A stretch of DNA of 64,000 nucleotides from an uncultured Pelagibacteraceae bacterium (GTDB taxonomy: Bacteria; Pseudomonadota; Alphaproteobacteria; Pelagibacterales; Pelagibacteraceae), in contig CABZCA010000001.1 of assembly GCA_902524115.1 (NCBI GenBank), positions 1 to 64,000 of the forward strand. Reading direction: 5' to 3'. The translations under genes and the position numbers were made by a program. The notes beneath the pieces are model-generated. The model saw nothing but the letters and a program-made list of their open reading frames with translations. It was not told the DNA's origin and made no database searches. Position 1 is the stretch's first letter. Each line of letters opens with the position of its first letter. Positions 1 through 8,395 of this stretch are shown here, piece after piece.

Positions 1-303
1 AATAAAGATTTTTCTCCTCCAGATGAATGTACATTTAAACTTTCTGGAAAAAGTGTTTATGACAAAATGTTAAAAATGTTAGAAAAATTATACAATGAAA
101 AAATTATTCTTGATCATGGTATGGAAGTTGGAAAAGAGCTAGCAAAAGTTTTAAGTGGTGGCGATACTACTTTAGAAAAAACTTTATCAGAGGATGATTT
201 ATATAAATTAGAGTTAGATGCATTTATGAAGCTAATTGAGACAGAAAAAACTCAAGAAAGAATTAAACATACATTGAAAACTGGTAAACCTCTGGTAAAC
301 TAA
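1..303 (+). CDS. C-terminal end of a 3-hydroxyacyl-CoA dehydrogenase / enoyl-CoA hydratase-type protein (partial)
   Basis: The reading frame is open from base 1 and ends at a TAA at 301-303, so only the last 100 residues of a larger protein are visible. The C-terminal pattern, an acidic helical stretch followed by T-Q-E-R-I-K-H-x-L-K-T-G-K-P-L, resembles the tail of FadB/FadJ-like multifunctional beta-oxidation enzymes of alphaproteobacteria. Those enzymes hydrate enoyl-CoA and oxidise the 3-hydroxyacyl-CoA product. No catalytic residue lies in the visible part, so the assignment rests on this tail alone. The Met codon at 67 is internal rather than a start. A small membrane-protein gene follows after four bases. 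Confidence 0.55.
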   Translation, partial: NKDFSPPDECTFKLSGKSVYDKMLKMLEKLYNEKIILDHGMEVGKELAKVLSGGDTTLEKTLSEDDLYKLELDAFMKLIETEKTQERIKHTLKTGKPLVN

Positions 304-307
304 TAAT

Positions 308-529
308 ATGGCAAATAGACCAACAAAAAAACAAGTAGACAACGCAACAAAAATTCTAATATCTTGGAAGAAAAAAATGCCATTTTATTATGCTGCAGCT
401 ATTATAATTGCTTTAATAATAATTCTAGTTTCATCAAATTCTACTAAAGAGCTTTCCATGTATCAAAAAAATATCAATGATTTTAAAAAAGCAGCTGAAT
501 TTATTCATAAAAATAGCTCTAAAAATTGA
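308..529 (+). CDS. Small single-span membrane protein, unknown function
   Basis: I do not recognise this 73-residue protein. It has a basic N-terminus with several Lys residues, one hydrophobic helix at about residues 26-44, and a polar Lys-rich tail, which suggests a bitopic inner-membrane protein. It starts four bases after the upstream beta-oxidation gene, and its TGA stop overlaps the TTG start of the ureohydrolase gene as TTGA. It is therefore probably co-transcribed and translationally coupled with both. No functional motif is visible. Confidence 0.6.
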   Translation: MANRPTKKQVDNATKILISWKKKMPFYYAAAIIIALIIILVSSNSTKELSMYQKNINDFKKAAEFIHKNSSKN

Positions 530-1482
530 AAGATAAAAATAAAAAACCAATCCAACCAGTAAGTGGAACAAAAGTACCAAGGTATGCGGGACCATCAACT
601 TTTGCTAGATTGCCAGAATTAAGAGATGTTGAAAGTTGTGATGTAGCAATTGTAGGAGTTCCTTTTGATTCTGGCACTAGTTACAGACCCGGAGCACGAT
701 TTGGACCTCAAAGCATAAGACAAGCATCACGACATTTAAGAACGAATTATCATCCAAGTTACGATGTTGAACCGTTTAAAGTGCAACAAGTTGCTGATGC
801 AGGAGATATTGCATGTAATCCATTTAATATTGATGAAGCTATAAAACAAATAGAAGTTGGTGCTACAGATCTTTTAAATAAAGTAGGAGGGATTATTAGT
901 CTTGGTGGTGACCATACAATAGCTGTTCCATTGCTTAGAGCAATTAATAAAAAGAATAAAGGTCCAGTTTCATTAGTCCATTTTGATGCTCACCTCGATA
1001 CCTGGGATACTTATTTTGGAGCACCTTATACACATGGTACACCATTTAGGAGAGCTAGAGAGGAAAATTTATTTTTAGATGATGCATCAATGCATGTTGG
1101 AATTAGAGGTCCACTCTATAGCAGGGAAGATATCAAGAATGACGAAAGTTTTGGTTTTAAAATAATTCATTGTGATGAATTTCAGACTGAAGGTATAGAT
1201 AAAATAGTTGAGAGAATTAGAAAGAGAGTAGGAGACAATGCCTTATATCTATCGATAGACATTGATGTCTTAGATCCAGCTTTTGCTCCTGGAACTGGTA
1301 CACCTGAGATAGCAGGTATGACAACTAGAGAAATTGTAAATGTTATTAGAGGATTGTCAGGCTTAAACTTAGTTTCAGCAGATGTAGTTGAGGTAGCACC
1401 TGCATACGATCATGCAGAAGTAACTTCTTTAGCAGCTGCAACAATTGTTTATGAATTGACAAATTTGTTTGCAAAAGCCTAA
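526..1482 (+). CDS. speB: Agmatinase-family ureohydrolase
   Basis: This is a 318-residue enzyme of the arginase/agmatinase family, which hydrolyses a guanidino group to urea plus an amine. The binuclear Mn ligand motifs are intact: G-G-D-H at 127-130, H-F-D-A-H-L-D at 152-158, and S-I-D-I-D-V-L-D at 243-250. The start is an unusual TTG overlapping the previous stop (TTGA); no ATG lies nearby in frame. The next gene, 19 bases on, is an aldehyde dehydrogenase. That pairing fits agmatine/putrescine use, or alternatively a 4-guanidinobutyraldehyde to guanidinobutyrate route with this protein as guanidinobutyrase. Guanidine hydrolases belong to the same fold, so substrate is uncertain while the family is secure. 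Confidence 0.88.
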   Translation: MKDKNKKPIQPVSGTKVPRYAGPSTFARLPELRDVESCDVAIVGVPFDSGTSYRPGARFGPQSIRQASRHLRTNYHPSYDVEPFKVQQVADAGDIACNPFNIDEAIKQIEVGATDLLNKVGGIISLGGDHTIAVPLLRAINKKNKGPVSLVHFDAHLDTWDTYFGAPYTHGTPFRRAREENLFLDDASMHVGIRGPLYSREDIKNDESFGFKIIHCDEFQTEGIDKIVERIRKRVGDNALYLSIDIDVLDPAFAPGTGTPEIAGMTTREIVNVIRGLSGLNLVSADVVEVAPAYDHAEVTSLAAATIVYELTNLFAKA

Positions 1483-1501
1483 AGAACAGATAGCTTAATA
1501 T

Positions 1502-2935
1502 ATGTTAGAAAAAAGAAATTTTTATATAAATGGTAAATGGGTAGAACCAAAAAATTCTAAAGATATTCAAGTAATAAATCCTGCTACAGAGAAAAGTTGT
1601 GCGGTTATTTCACTGGGTGGAAAAGAAGACGTTGATGATGCAGTATCAGCTGCAAAAACTGCTTTTCAAACTTGGGGTTTCACAAAAAAAGAGGAGAGGA
1701 TTAAACTATTAGAAAAGTTTTATGAGCTATATAAAAAAAGATGGAAGGATACTACAGAGGCAATAATGATGGAAATGGGTGCTCCAAAAGATTTTGCATC
1801 CAAACTACAAACTGGTACAGGAGCCAGTCATACGAAATCATTTATAAAGTATCTTAAAGCTTTTGATTTTGAAAAACCTTTAGGAGATCATGCACAAGAT
1901 CAGAGAATTATTTATGAACCCAAAGGAGTTTGTGTATTAATAACACCTTGGAATTGGCCAATGAATCAAGTTTGTTTAAAAGTAATCCCAGCTTTAGCAG
2001 CAGGGTGTACAATGATTTTAAAACCTTCTGAGTTAGCACCTTTATCATCAATAATACTTGCAGAACTTATTGATGAGGCAGGTTTTCCAAAAGGTGTGTT
2101 TAATTTAGTTAATGGAGATGGAGAAACCACCGGTAATGCACTGACTAGTCACAAAGATGTGAATATGATATCTTTTACAGGCTCAACAAGAGCAGGAGCT
2201 CTAATTTCACAAAAGGCAGCAAAAGACTTTAAGAGGGTAAGTCTTGAATTAGGTGGAAAGGGAGCAAATATTATTTTTAAAGATGCAGATTCTGAAGCAA
2301 TTGAAAGAGGAGCTGCAAGATGTTTTAGAAATTCAGGTCAATCATGTAATGCACCTACAAGAATGCTTGTAGAAAAATCAATTTATGACGATGCAGTTAA
2401 TAGATTAAAAAAATTTGCTAATGAATATAAAGTTGATATTCCCCAAAAAGAGGGAGATCACATTGGTCCAGTAATATCAGAAACACAATATAATAAAATT
2501 CAAGGTTTAATTAAAAAGGGTATAGATGAAGGTGCTAATTTAATAGCAGGAGGACCTGGAAAACCTGATGGTTTTGAAGATGGTTATTATGTAAAGCCAA
2601 CTGTTTTTGCTGATGTAAATAATAATATGGAAATTGCCAGAACTGAGATTTTTGGTCCAGTATTATCTGTAATTCCATTTGAAACAGAAGATGAGGCAAT
2701 AGAAATTGCAAATGATACTCATTATGGTTTGACAAACTATATTCAAACTGATGATCAAGAAAAAGTAAAAAGAGTTGCAAGAAAACTTAGATCAGGAATG
2801 ATAGTTGCAAATACTGCCTCACTTGCTGTAGACGCTCCATTTGGAGGATTTAAACACTCTGGAATAGGAAGAGAAGGTGGAAAAGAAGGCTTATTAGAAT
2901 TTTTAGAAGTAAAATCTATTGGTGGTTGGAACTAA
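1502..2935 (+). CDS. NAD(P)-dependent aldehyde dehydrogenase
   Basis: This 477-residue protein is a full-length member of the aldehyde dehydrogenase superfamily, oxidising an aldehyde to the carboxylic acid in the cytosol. The P-W-N-W-P motif is at 149-153. The general base Glu is at about 249 in L-E-L-G-G-K, and the catalytic Cys is at 282 in G-Q-S-C. The C-terminal F-G-G-F-K-H-S-G-I-G-R-E block is also present. It lies directly behind the ureohydrolase, so an amino- or guanidino-aldehyde from polyamine or arginine breakdown is a reasonable substrate, but this is inference. Its TAA stop shares bases with the TAG of the convergent argE gene (CTAA at 2932-2935). Confidence 0.9.
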   Translation: MLEKRNFYINGKWVEPKNSKDIQVINPATEKSCAVISLGGKEDVDDAVSAAKTAFQTWGFTKKEERIKLLEKFYELYKKRWKDTTEAIMMEMGAPKDFASKLQTGTGASHTKSFIKYLKAFDFEKPLGDHAQDQRIIYEPKGVCVLITPWNWPMNQVCLKVIPALAAGCTMILKPSELAPLSSIILAELIDEAGFPKGVFNLVNGDGETTGNALTSHKDVNMISFTGSTRAGALISQKAAKDFKRVSLELGGKGANIIFKDADSEAIERGAARCFRNSGQSCNAPTRMLVEKSIYDDAVNRLKKFANEYKVDIPQKEGDHIGPVISETQYNKIQGLIKKGIDEGANLIAGGPGKPDGFEDGYYVKPTVFADVNNNMEIARTEIFGPVLSVIPFETEDEAIEIANDTHYGLTNYIQTDDQEKVKRVARKLRSGMIVANTASLAVDAPFGGFKHSGIGREGGKEGLLEFLEVKSIGGWN

Positions 2936-4119
2936 TTCAAAGATTTATTTTTTACACCATCTAAAAAACTAATACATTTTTTAATTTCAGATAATTTTAT
3001 AAACTCATCAATCTTATGAGCTTGCTTTATAGATCCAGGTCCACATACAACTGTACTTATTCCAATTTCTTGAAATAGTCCTGCTTCGGTTCCAAATGAA
3101 ACTACTTCTCTAGAATTATCACCTGTTATACTTGAAACAAATTCGCATGCCTCTGAATTAGAAATTCTATCAAAACCAGTTATTTCACCAATAATATCTT
3201 TTTTAATTGAGGATTCTGGATAAATTTTTTTCATTGCCGGTAAAAGAATTTCTTTAGTAAATTTATCTATTTCATGATTTAAAAAAATTCCATCTTCTTT
3301 AACTACTGGTCTTGTCTCCCAGTTCACATGACATTTATCTGCAATTACATTATGAGCTATGCCCCCAAAAATTCCACCAACCTGTAAAGTTGAGTATGGA
3401 GGATCAAAGATAGAGTCTTTAAGCTGTCTTTCTTTAAGTTTTTCTTTTAATTCTAAAAGTTTATTTACATATCTTGCTGCAAATTCAACTGCACTCACAC
3501 CTTTATCTGGTTGAGAACTATGACCTGCGAGACCTTCAAAATAAGTGGTATATTCGTAGCATCCTTTGTGTGCATCTATTATTTTCATATTAGTTGGTTC
3601 ACCTACAATACAAATACAATCATGTATTTCCCTTTTTTTTAATTCTTCAATTAAAATAGGCGCACCTTTGCAAGCAGTTTCCTCATCAAAAGTAAATGAG
3701 AAGTGGATATCTCTATCCAAATTTGATGAGGAGAATATAGGAGCATATGCCAATGCACATGCTATAAATCCTTTCATATCACAAGAGCCTCTACCAAATA
3801 GTTTATCTTCTTTGATTGTTGCATCAAAAGGATCTGTTGCCCATCCTTTAGAAACTGGAACTACATCAGTATGACCAGATAAAATTATTGGTTTTTTGTT
3901 ACTCTCTTTTTTAGATTTAATAGTTGAAAATAGATTTACTCTTTTTTCTTCTTCATCGTATGTTCTAAAAGATACCGCACCCAATGAATTTAAAATATTA
4001 TCACAATAGTCAATTAATTGAGTATTATTTTCACCAGAAACAGTTTTAAATGCAATTAAATCTTTTAGTATTTTAATTGAATTACTATATATCTCTTCTA
4101 AATTATTTCCTGTACTCAT
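2932..4119 (-). CDS. argE: Acetylornithine deacetylase (M20 metallohydrolase)
   Basis: This 395-residue protein is a zinc-dependent M20-family hydrolase, and its sequence style matches ArgE, which deacetylates N-acetylornithine in arginine synthesis. The metal-site motif S-G-H-T-D-V-V-P lies at about 81-88. A second block, G-R-G-S-C-D-M-K-G, carries the bridging Asp, and a D-E-E-T-A-like catalytic Glu stretch follows. The gene is transcribed alone on the - strand, convergent with the aldehyde dehydrogenase. ArgE is easily confused with DapE or other M20 amidohydrolases; the overall length and the V-P-V-S-K-G-W-x-T-D-P-F segment favour ArgE. Confidence 0.85.
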   Translation of the reverse strand: MSTGNNLEEIYSNSIKILKDLIAFKTVSGENNTQLIDYCDNILNSLGAVSFRTYDEEEKRVNLFSTIKSKKESNKKPIILSGHTDVVPVSKGWATDPFDATIKEDKLFGRGSCDMKGFIACALAYAPIFSSSNLDRDIHFSFTFDEETACKGAPILIEELKKREIHDCICIVGEPTNMKIIDAHKGCYEYTTYFEGLAGHSSQPDKGVSAVEFAARYVNKLLELKEKLKERQLKDSIFDPPYSTLQVGGIFGGIAHNVIADKCHVNWETRPVVKEDGIFLNHEIDKFTKEILLPAMKKIYPESSIKKDIIGEITGFDRISNSEACEFVSSITGDNSREVVSFGTEAGLFQEIGISTVVCGPGSIKQAHKIDEFIKLSEIKKCISFLDGVKNKSLN

Positions 4120-4144
4120 TTATTTTTAATTATATATTAAATTT

Positions 4145-4486
4145 ATGAAAGAACAAATAACCTACGACATATATGACAAAGTAGATATCAGGGTAGGAAC
4201 AGTAATATCGGTAAAAAAAAATGAAAAAGCAAGGAAACCGTCTCTTGTTGTTGAAGTTGACTTTGGCAAAGATATAGGAATTAAGCAATCATCAGCGCAG
4301 ATAACTCATTATTATAATGAGGGAAATCTAGTCGGAAAGCAAGTCATTGGAATAAGTAACTTTCCTGAAAAAAATATAGCAGGTATTATCTCTCAGGTTT
4401 TAATACTTGGTTCTATAGATGAGGAAGGTAAAGTTGTTCTTGTTCATCCATCTCAAAAAGTAGAAAATGGTTTGCCTGTAGCTTAG
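4145..4486 (+). CDS. csaA: CsaA-like tRNA-binding (OB-fold) protein
   Basis: This 113-residue protein is a stand-alone EMAP/Trbp111-type OB-fold domain, as in CsaA, which binds tRNA as a dimer and has been described as a chaperone-like export factor in Bacillus. Supporting features are the K-V-D-I-R-V-G-T-V stretch near residue 13, the acidic strand V-V-E-V-D-F-G, the Q-S-S-A-Q-I-T segment, and the hydrophobic P-S-Q-K-V-E-N-G C-terminus. It starts 25 bases from the divergent argE start and is followed after two bases by a LysE-family exporter, so the two are probably co-transcribed. No direct functional link between them is evident. Confidence 0.85.
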   Translation: MKEQITYDIYDKVDIRVGTVISVKKNEKARKPSLVVEVDFGKDIGIKQSSAQITHYYNEGNLVGKQVIGISNFPEKNIAGIISQVLILGSIDEEGKVVLVHPSQKVENGLPVA

Positions 4487-4488
4487 AC

Positions 4489-5079
4489 ATGCACCCCGAA
4501 TTACTGTCTCTATGTTTGTTTATGTTTGTTACTAGCTGTTCTCCAGGACCAAATAATATTGTTGCCTCTCACTCTGGGTTTAATCACGGATTTAAAAAAA
4601 CCATTCCTTTAATGTTGGGAGTAATTTTTGGATTTACATTTATGCTAGCAGTAATTAATTTTGGATTAATAAATATATTTAAACTTTATCCAATACTTCA
4701 AAAAGGTTTAATTGTAACAGGAACAATTTTTTTAATATATTTGTCATACAAAATATCATTTTCAAAATCATCAAGTGAAAATGATAATCTAAAACCTGTA
4801 AATTTTGTTGAAACATTTCTATATCAATTTCTAAATCCTAAAGGAGTAATTGTTGCAATAATTGCAGTCTCTACCTATGTAGAATCTGGTGGTAACTTTA
4901 TTTCATATTCAATTTGGCTATTAAGTATTGCCTTTTTGTTTGCAGTTATTAGTATTATTTTTTGGACTATAATTGGAAAATTTATGAGGAAATTCGCGAC
5001 AAATGAGAAATTTATTAAATGGTTTAATTATGTTATGTCGGCACTCTTATTAAGCTGTATTGCAACTTTTTATTACTAA
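4489..5079 (+). CDS. LysE/RhtB-family amino-acid exporter
   Basis: This 196-residue integral membrane protein has about six hydrophobic helices. It carries the S-P-G-P-N-N motif near residue 20 that marks the LysE/RhtB family of amino-acid and metabolite exporters. A second conserved segment, F-L-N-P-K-G, lies near residue 113. Length is slightly below the usual ~205 but no block is missing. It begins two bases after the CsaA-like gene and ends three bases before aconitase, so it is in a tight run of genes. The exported substrate cannot be told from sequence. Confidence 0.85.
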   Translation: MHPELLSLCLFMFVTSCSPGPNNIVASHSGFNHGFKKTIPLMLGVIFGFTFMLAVINFGLINIFKLYPILQKGLIVTGTIFLIYLSYKISFSKSSSENDNLKPVNFVETFLYQFLNPKGVIVAIIAVSTYVESGGNFISYSIWLLSIAFLFAVISIIFWTIIGKFMRKFATNEKFIKWFNYVMSALLLSCIATFYY

Positions 5080-5082
5080 ATT

Positions 5083-7758
5083 ATGAAACCAGGTAAACAA
5101 AATTCATTTAATTGTTTAAAAGAAATGTCAGTAAATGGAAAAAATTATTCTTATTATTCACTAAAAGAAGCTGAAAAAAATGGTTTAGAAGGGATAAATA
5201 AATTACCAAAATCAATAAAAGTCTTACTTGAAAATCTTCTTAGATATGAAGACAATGTAACAGTAAATAAAGAGCAGATTTTGGCGATTAAAGAGTGGTT
5301 AAATTCAAAAAAATCTAAAACCGAAATTGCATATAGACCAGCAAGAGTACTTTTGCAAGATTATACAGGTATACCAGCCGTGGCTGATCTTGCTGCAATG
5401 AGAGATACAGTTAAGGAAAAAAATAAAGATCCAGATACCATCAATCCTCTTTCTTCAGTTGATCTTGTAATAGATCATTCTGTTCAAGTTGATAAGTTTG
5501 CAACTATGAATTCATTAAAAGAAAATGTTGATATTGAGTTTGATAGAAATTTTGAGAGATATTCTTTTTTAAAATGGGGTCAGCAGGCTTTTAATAACTT
5601 TAGAATTGTTCCCCCGGGTACTGGAATTTGCCATCAAGTAAATTTAGAATATTTATCAAAAGTAGTTTGGAACGAAAAGTTTGAAGATAAAGATTATTTA
5701 TTTCCAGATACGCTAGTTGGAACTGATAGCCATACTACAATGGTTAATGGTTTATCAGTACTAGGTTGGGGTGTTGGAGGAATTGAGGCTGAAGCAGGTA
5801 TGCTTGGCCAACCTATATCAATGTTGATACCAGAAGTTATTGGGTTTGAAATGAAAAATAAGCTACCTGAAGGTACAACTGCTACCGATCTAGTTTTAAC
5901 AGTAGTGAAAATGTTAAGAGACAAAGGTGTTGTAGGTAAATTTGTAGAATTTTATGGAGAAGGTCTAAAAAATCTAACACTTGCTGATAGAGCAACTATT
6001 GCGAACATGGCTCCAGAGTATGGTGCAACTTGTGGATTTTTTCCAATTGATGTAGAAACATTAAAATACTTAGAATTTTCTGGAAGATCAAAAGAGAATA
6101 TTCAAATCGTAGAAAAATACGCAAAAGAACAAAATTTGTGGGCAAGTGAAGAAATTGTTTTCACTGATACTTTATCTCTAGATATGTCTACAGTGGTTCC
6201 AACAATTTCTGGACCAAAAAGACCACAAGACAAAGTTCTTTTAACAGAGGCATCAAAAAATTTTATAAAAGTTTTTGAAGATGTATGTAAAAAAACTGAT
6301 CCAACAGTAGCAAAAGTTAAAGATACAGATTTTGAGATAAAAGATGGAGATATATTAATAGCAGCTATTACATCATGTACGAATACCTCCAATCCAAATG
6401 TATTAATTGGTGCAGGACTGTTAGCCAAAAATGCAATTGAAAAAGGCTTAAATGTTAAACCTTGGGTTAAAACTTCATTAGCGCCTGGATCTCAAGTTGT
6501 TACGGACTACTTAGATAAAGCGGGTTTAAGCAAATATTTAGATGAATTAGGTTTTAATTTAGTTGGTTATGGTTGCACTACTTGTATTGGTAACTCTGGA
6601 CCTTTACCAGATAACATTACTGATGCTGTTAAAGAAAATAATTTATACGCAGTTTCGGTTTTATCTGGAAATAGAAACTTTGAAGGAAGAATTTCTCCAT
6701 TGGTAAAAGCTAACTATTTAGCGTCACCTCCTCTTGTAGTAGCTTACGCAATCGCAGGATCTATGAGAATGGATTTGTATAAAGATCCATTAGGCAAAGA
6801 TAGCAAAGGACAAGATGTTTATTTAAAAGATATTTGGCCTTCTAACAAAGAGATTGAGGATACTCTTAAGCAATCTTTAAACCCAGAAATGTTTGTGAAC
6901 AGATATTCAAATGTTTCAGAGGGACCAGAACAATGGCAAAAAATTACAGTGGATAAAGGAAGTATTTATAATTGGGAAGAAAATTCTACCTATGTAAAAA
7001 AACCACCATTTTTTGAAAATTTACCAGATGAACCAGAGGGATTTAAAGAAATAAAAGATGCAAGACCGTTACTAATTTTAGGGGATATGGTAACAACAGA
7101 CCATATATCTCCAGCCGGAAGTATTCAAAAAGAAAGCCCAACAGGAAATTATTTTATGAGGCATCAAATTTTACCAAAAGATTATAACTCCTATGGTGCA
7201 AGAAGAGGAAATCATGAAGTAATGATGAGAGGAACATTTGCTAATATTAGAATTAAAAATGAAATGGCCCCAGGTACAGAGGGAGGTTTCACTAAATTAT
7301 ATCCTGAAGAAAAAGTAATGCCTATTTATGATGCTGTTGTTGAATACAAAAAAAGAGGAACAGATTTAGTTGTATTTGGAGGAAAAGAATATGGAACTGG
7401 TTCTTCAAGAGATTGGGCAGCAAAAGGAACAAAATTATTAGGTGTAAAAGCTGTAATTGCTGAAAGTTTTGAGAGAATACATAGATCAAATCTTATTGGT
7501 ATGGGAGTGTTACCTTTGCAGTTTGTAGAAAATATGAATAGACAGAATTTAAACTTAAAAGGTTCAGAATTAATTTCAGTATTACGACTTGAGAAAGGAA
7601 TTAGTCCAGGTGAACATTTGGAGGTCGAGATTAAATATGCAACAGGTGACATTAAAAAAATTAAAATGTTGTGCAGAATAGACACTAAAAATGAATTAGA
7701 ATACTATAAGAACGGTGGTATTCTACAATATGTTCTAAGGAATATGATTAATGGATGA
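5083..7758 (+). CDS. acnA: Aconitate hydratase A
   Basis: This 891-residue protein is AcnA, the [4Fe-4S] dehydratase that isomerises citrate to isocitrate in the TCA cycle. Length is typical. Cluster-ligand cysteines are visible in S-C-T-N-T-S at about 435 and in the C-T-T-C-I-G-N-S-G block near 500. The swivelling C-terminal domain contains G-D-M-V-T-T-D-H-I-S-P-A-G and the Y-G-T-G-S-S-R-D-W-A-A-K-G active-site loop. Its 3' end overlaps the YfgM-like gene by eight bases, which suggests coupling to the following envelope-biogenesis genes. Confidence 0.97.
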   Translation: MKPGKQNSFNCLKEMSVNGKNYSYYSLKEAEKNGLEGINKLPKSIKVLLENLLRYEDNVTVNKEQILAIKEWLNSKKSKTEIAYRPARVLLQDYTGIPAVADLAAMRDTVKEKNKDPDTINPLSSVDLVIDHSVQVDKFATMNSLKENVDIEFDRNFERYSFLKWGQQAFNNFRIVPPGTGICHQVNLEYLSKVVWNEKFEDKDYLFPDTLVGTDSHTTMVNGLSVLGWGVGGIEAEAGMLGQPISMLIPEVIGFEMKNKLPEGTTATDLVLTVVKMLRDKGVVGKFVEFYGEGLKNLTLADRATIANMAPEYGATCGFFPIDVETLKYLEFSGRSKENIQIVEKYAKEQNLWASEEIVFTDTLSLDMSTVVPTISGPKRPQDKVLLTEASKNFIKVFEDVCKKTDPTVAKVKDTDFEIKDGDILIAAITSCTNTSNPNVLIGAGLLAKNAIEKGLNVKPWVKTSLAPGSQVVTDYLDKAGLSKYLDELGFNLVGYGCTTCIGNSGPLPDNITDAVKENNLYAVSVLSGNRNFEGRISPLVKANYLASPPLVVAYAIAGSMRMDLYKDPLGKDSKGQDVYLKDIWPSNKEIEDTLKQSLNPEMFVNRYSNVSEGPEQWQKITVDKGSIYNWEENSTYVKKPPFFENLPDEPEGFKEIKDARPLLILGDMVTTDHISPAGSIQKESPTGNYFMRHQILPKDYNSYGARRGNHEVMMRGTFANIRIKNEMAPGTEGGFTKLYPEEKVMPIYDAVVEYKKRGTDLVVFGGKEYGTGSSRDWAAKGTKLLGVKAVIAESFERIHRSNLIGMGVLPLQFVENMNRQNLNLKGSELISVLRLEKGISPGEHLEVEIKYATGDIKKIKMLCRIDTKNELEYYKNGGILQYVLRNMING

Positions 7759-8395
7759 AGAAATAGAAATTATTAATACAAATACAAGAGTTGAAAAATT
7801 AAAAAATTTTTTAATATCAAAAAAAAAACAATTAATAACTTCATTAATATTAATCGTCTTAATATTGATTACCTTTTTTGGCTATCAAGAGTTCAAGTCT
7901 AGTAGTAAAGAAAAATTAGCCGATAAATTTAATTCAATTATTACAAACTTCGAGACAGGAAAAAAAGAAAATATAAATATCAACTTAATAGAAATCATAA
8001 ACACTAAAGATAAAACATATTCACCATTAGCTTTCTTTTTCTTGCTTGATAAAGATTTAATTACCTCAAGTGACGAAATAAATTCATATTTTGACCTTCT
8101 TATAAATGAAGTATCGCTTGATAAAGAAATTAAAAATTTAACTATTTACAAGAAAGGTCTATTTAATTCAGACCTTGTTGAAGAAAACGAATTATTAAAT
8201 ATTCTTAATCCAGTAATAAAATCAGAGAGTATATGGAAACCTCAAGCACTATATCTTATGGCTGAGTTTTACTTAGCGAATAATCAAAAACAAAAGTCCA
8301 AAGATTTTTTTGATCAAATTATGAGTATAGAAAATGTAAGTCCTAAAATTAAACTAGAAGTTCAAAGAAGATTGCGTTCTGAATTCGGTGAGTAA
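7751..8395 (+). CDS. YfgM-like membrane-anchored TPR protein
   Basis: This 214-residue protein has a cytoplasmic N-terminus rich in charged residues, one membrane helix at about 27-48, and a helical region that looks like degenerate tetratricopeptide repeats. This layout matches the YfgM family, ancillary to the SecYEG translocon and periplasmic chaperones. The strongest support is context: the next gene, overlapping by eight bases, is a BamB-like beta-propeller lipoprotein, the same pair (yfgM-bamB/yfgL) found in many proteobacteria. Here the GTPase gene der that often follows is absent. Sequence conservation is weak, so the call relies on topology and neighbour. Confidence 0.7.
   Translation: MDEEIEIINTNTRVEKLKNFLISKKKQLITSLILIVLILITFFGYQEFKSSSKEKLADKFNSIITNFETGKKENININLIEIINTKDKTYSPLAFFFLLDKDLITSSDEINSYFDLLINEVSLDKEIKNLTIYKKGLFNSDLVEENELLNILNPVIKSESIWKPQALYLMAEFYLANNQKQKSKDFFDQIMSIENVSPKIKLEVQRRLRSEFGE

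Noticed and set aside
2535-2780. Antisense open frame within the aldehyde dehydrogenase gene, and many similar ones in other long genes
   Set aside because: They lie opposite well-supported genes, are low-complexity in composition and have no domain or initiation signal.
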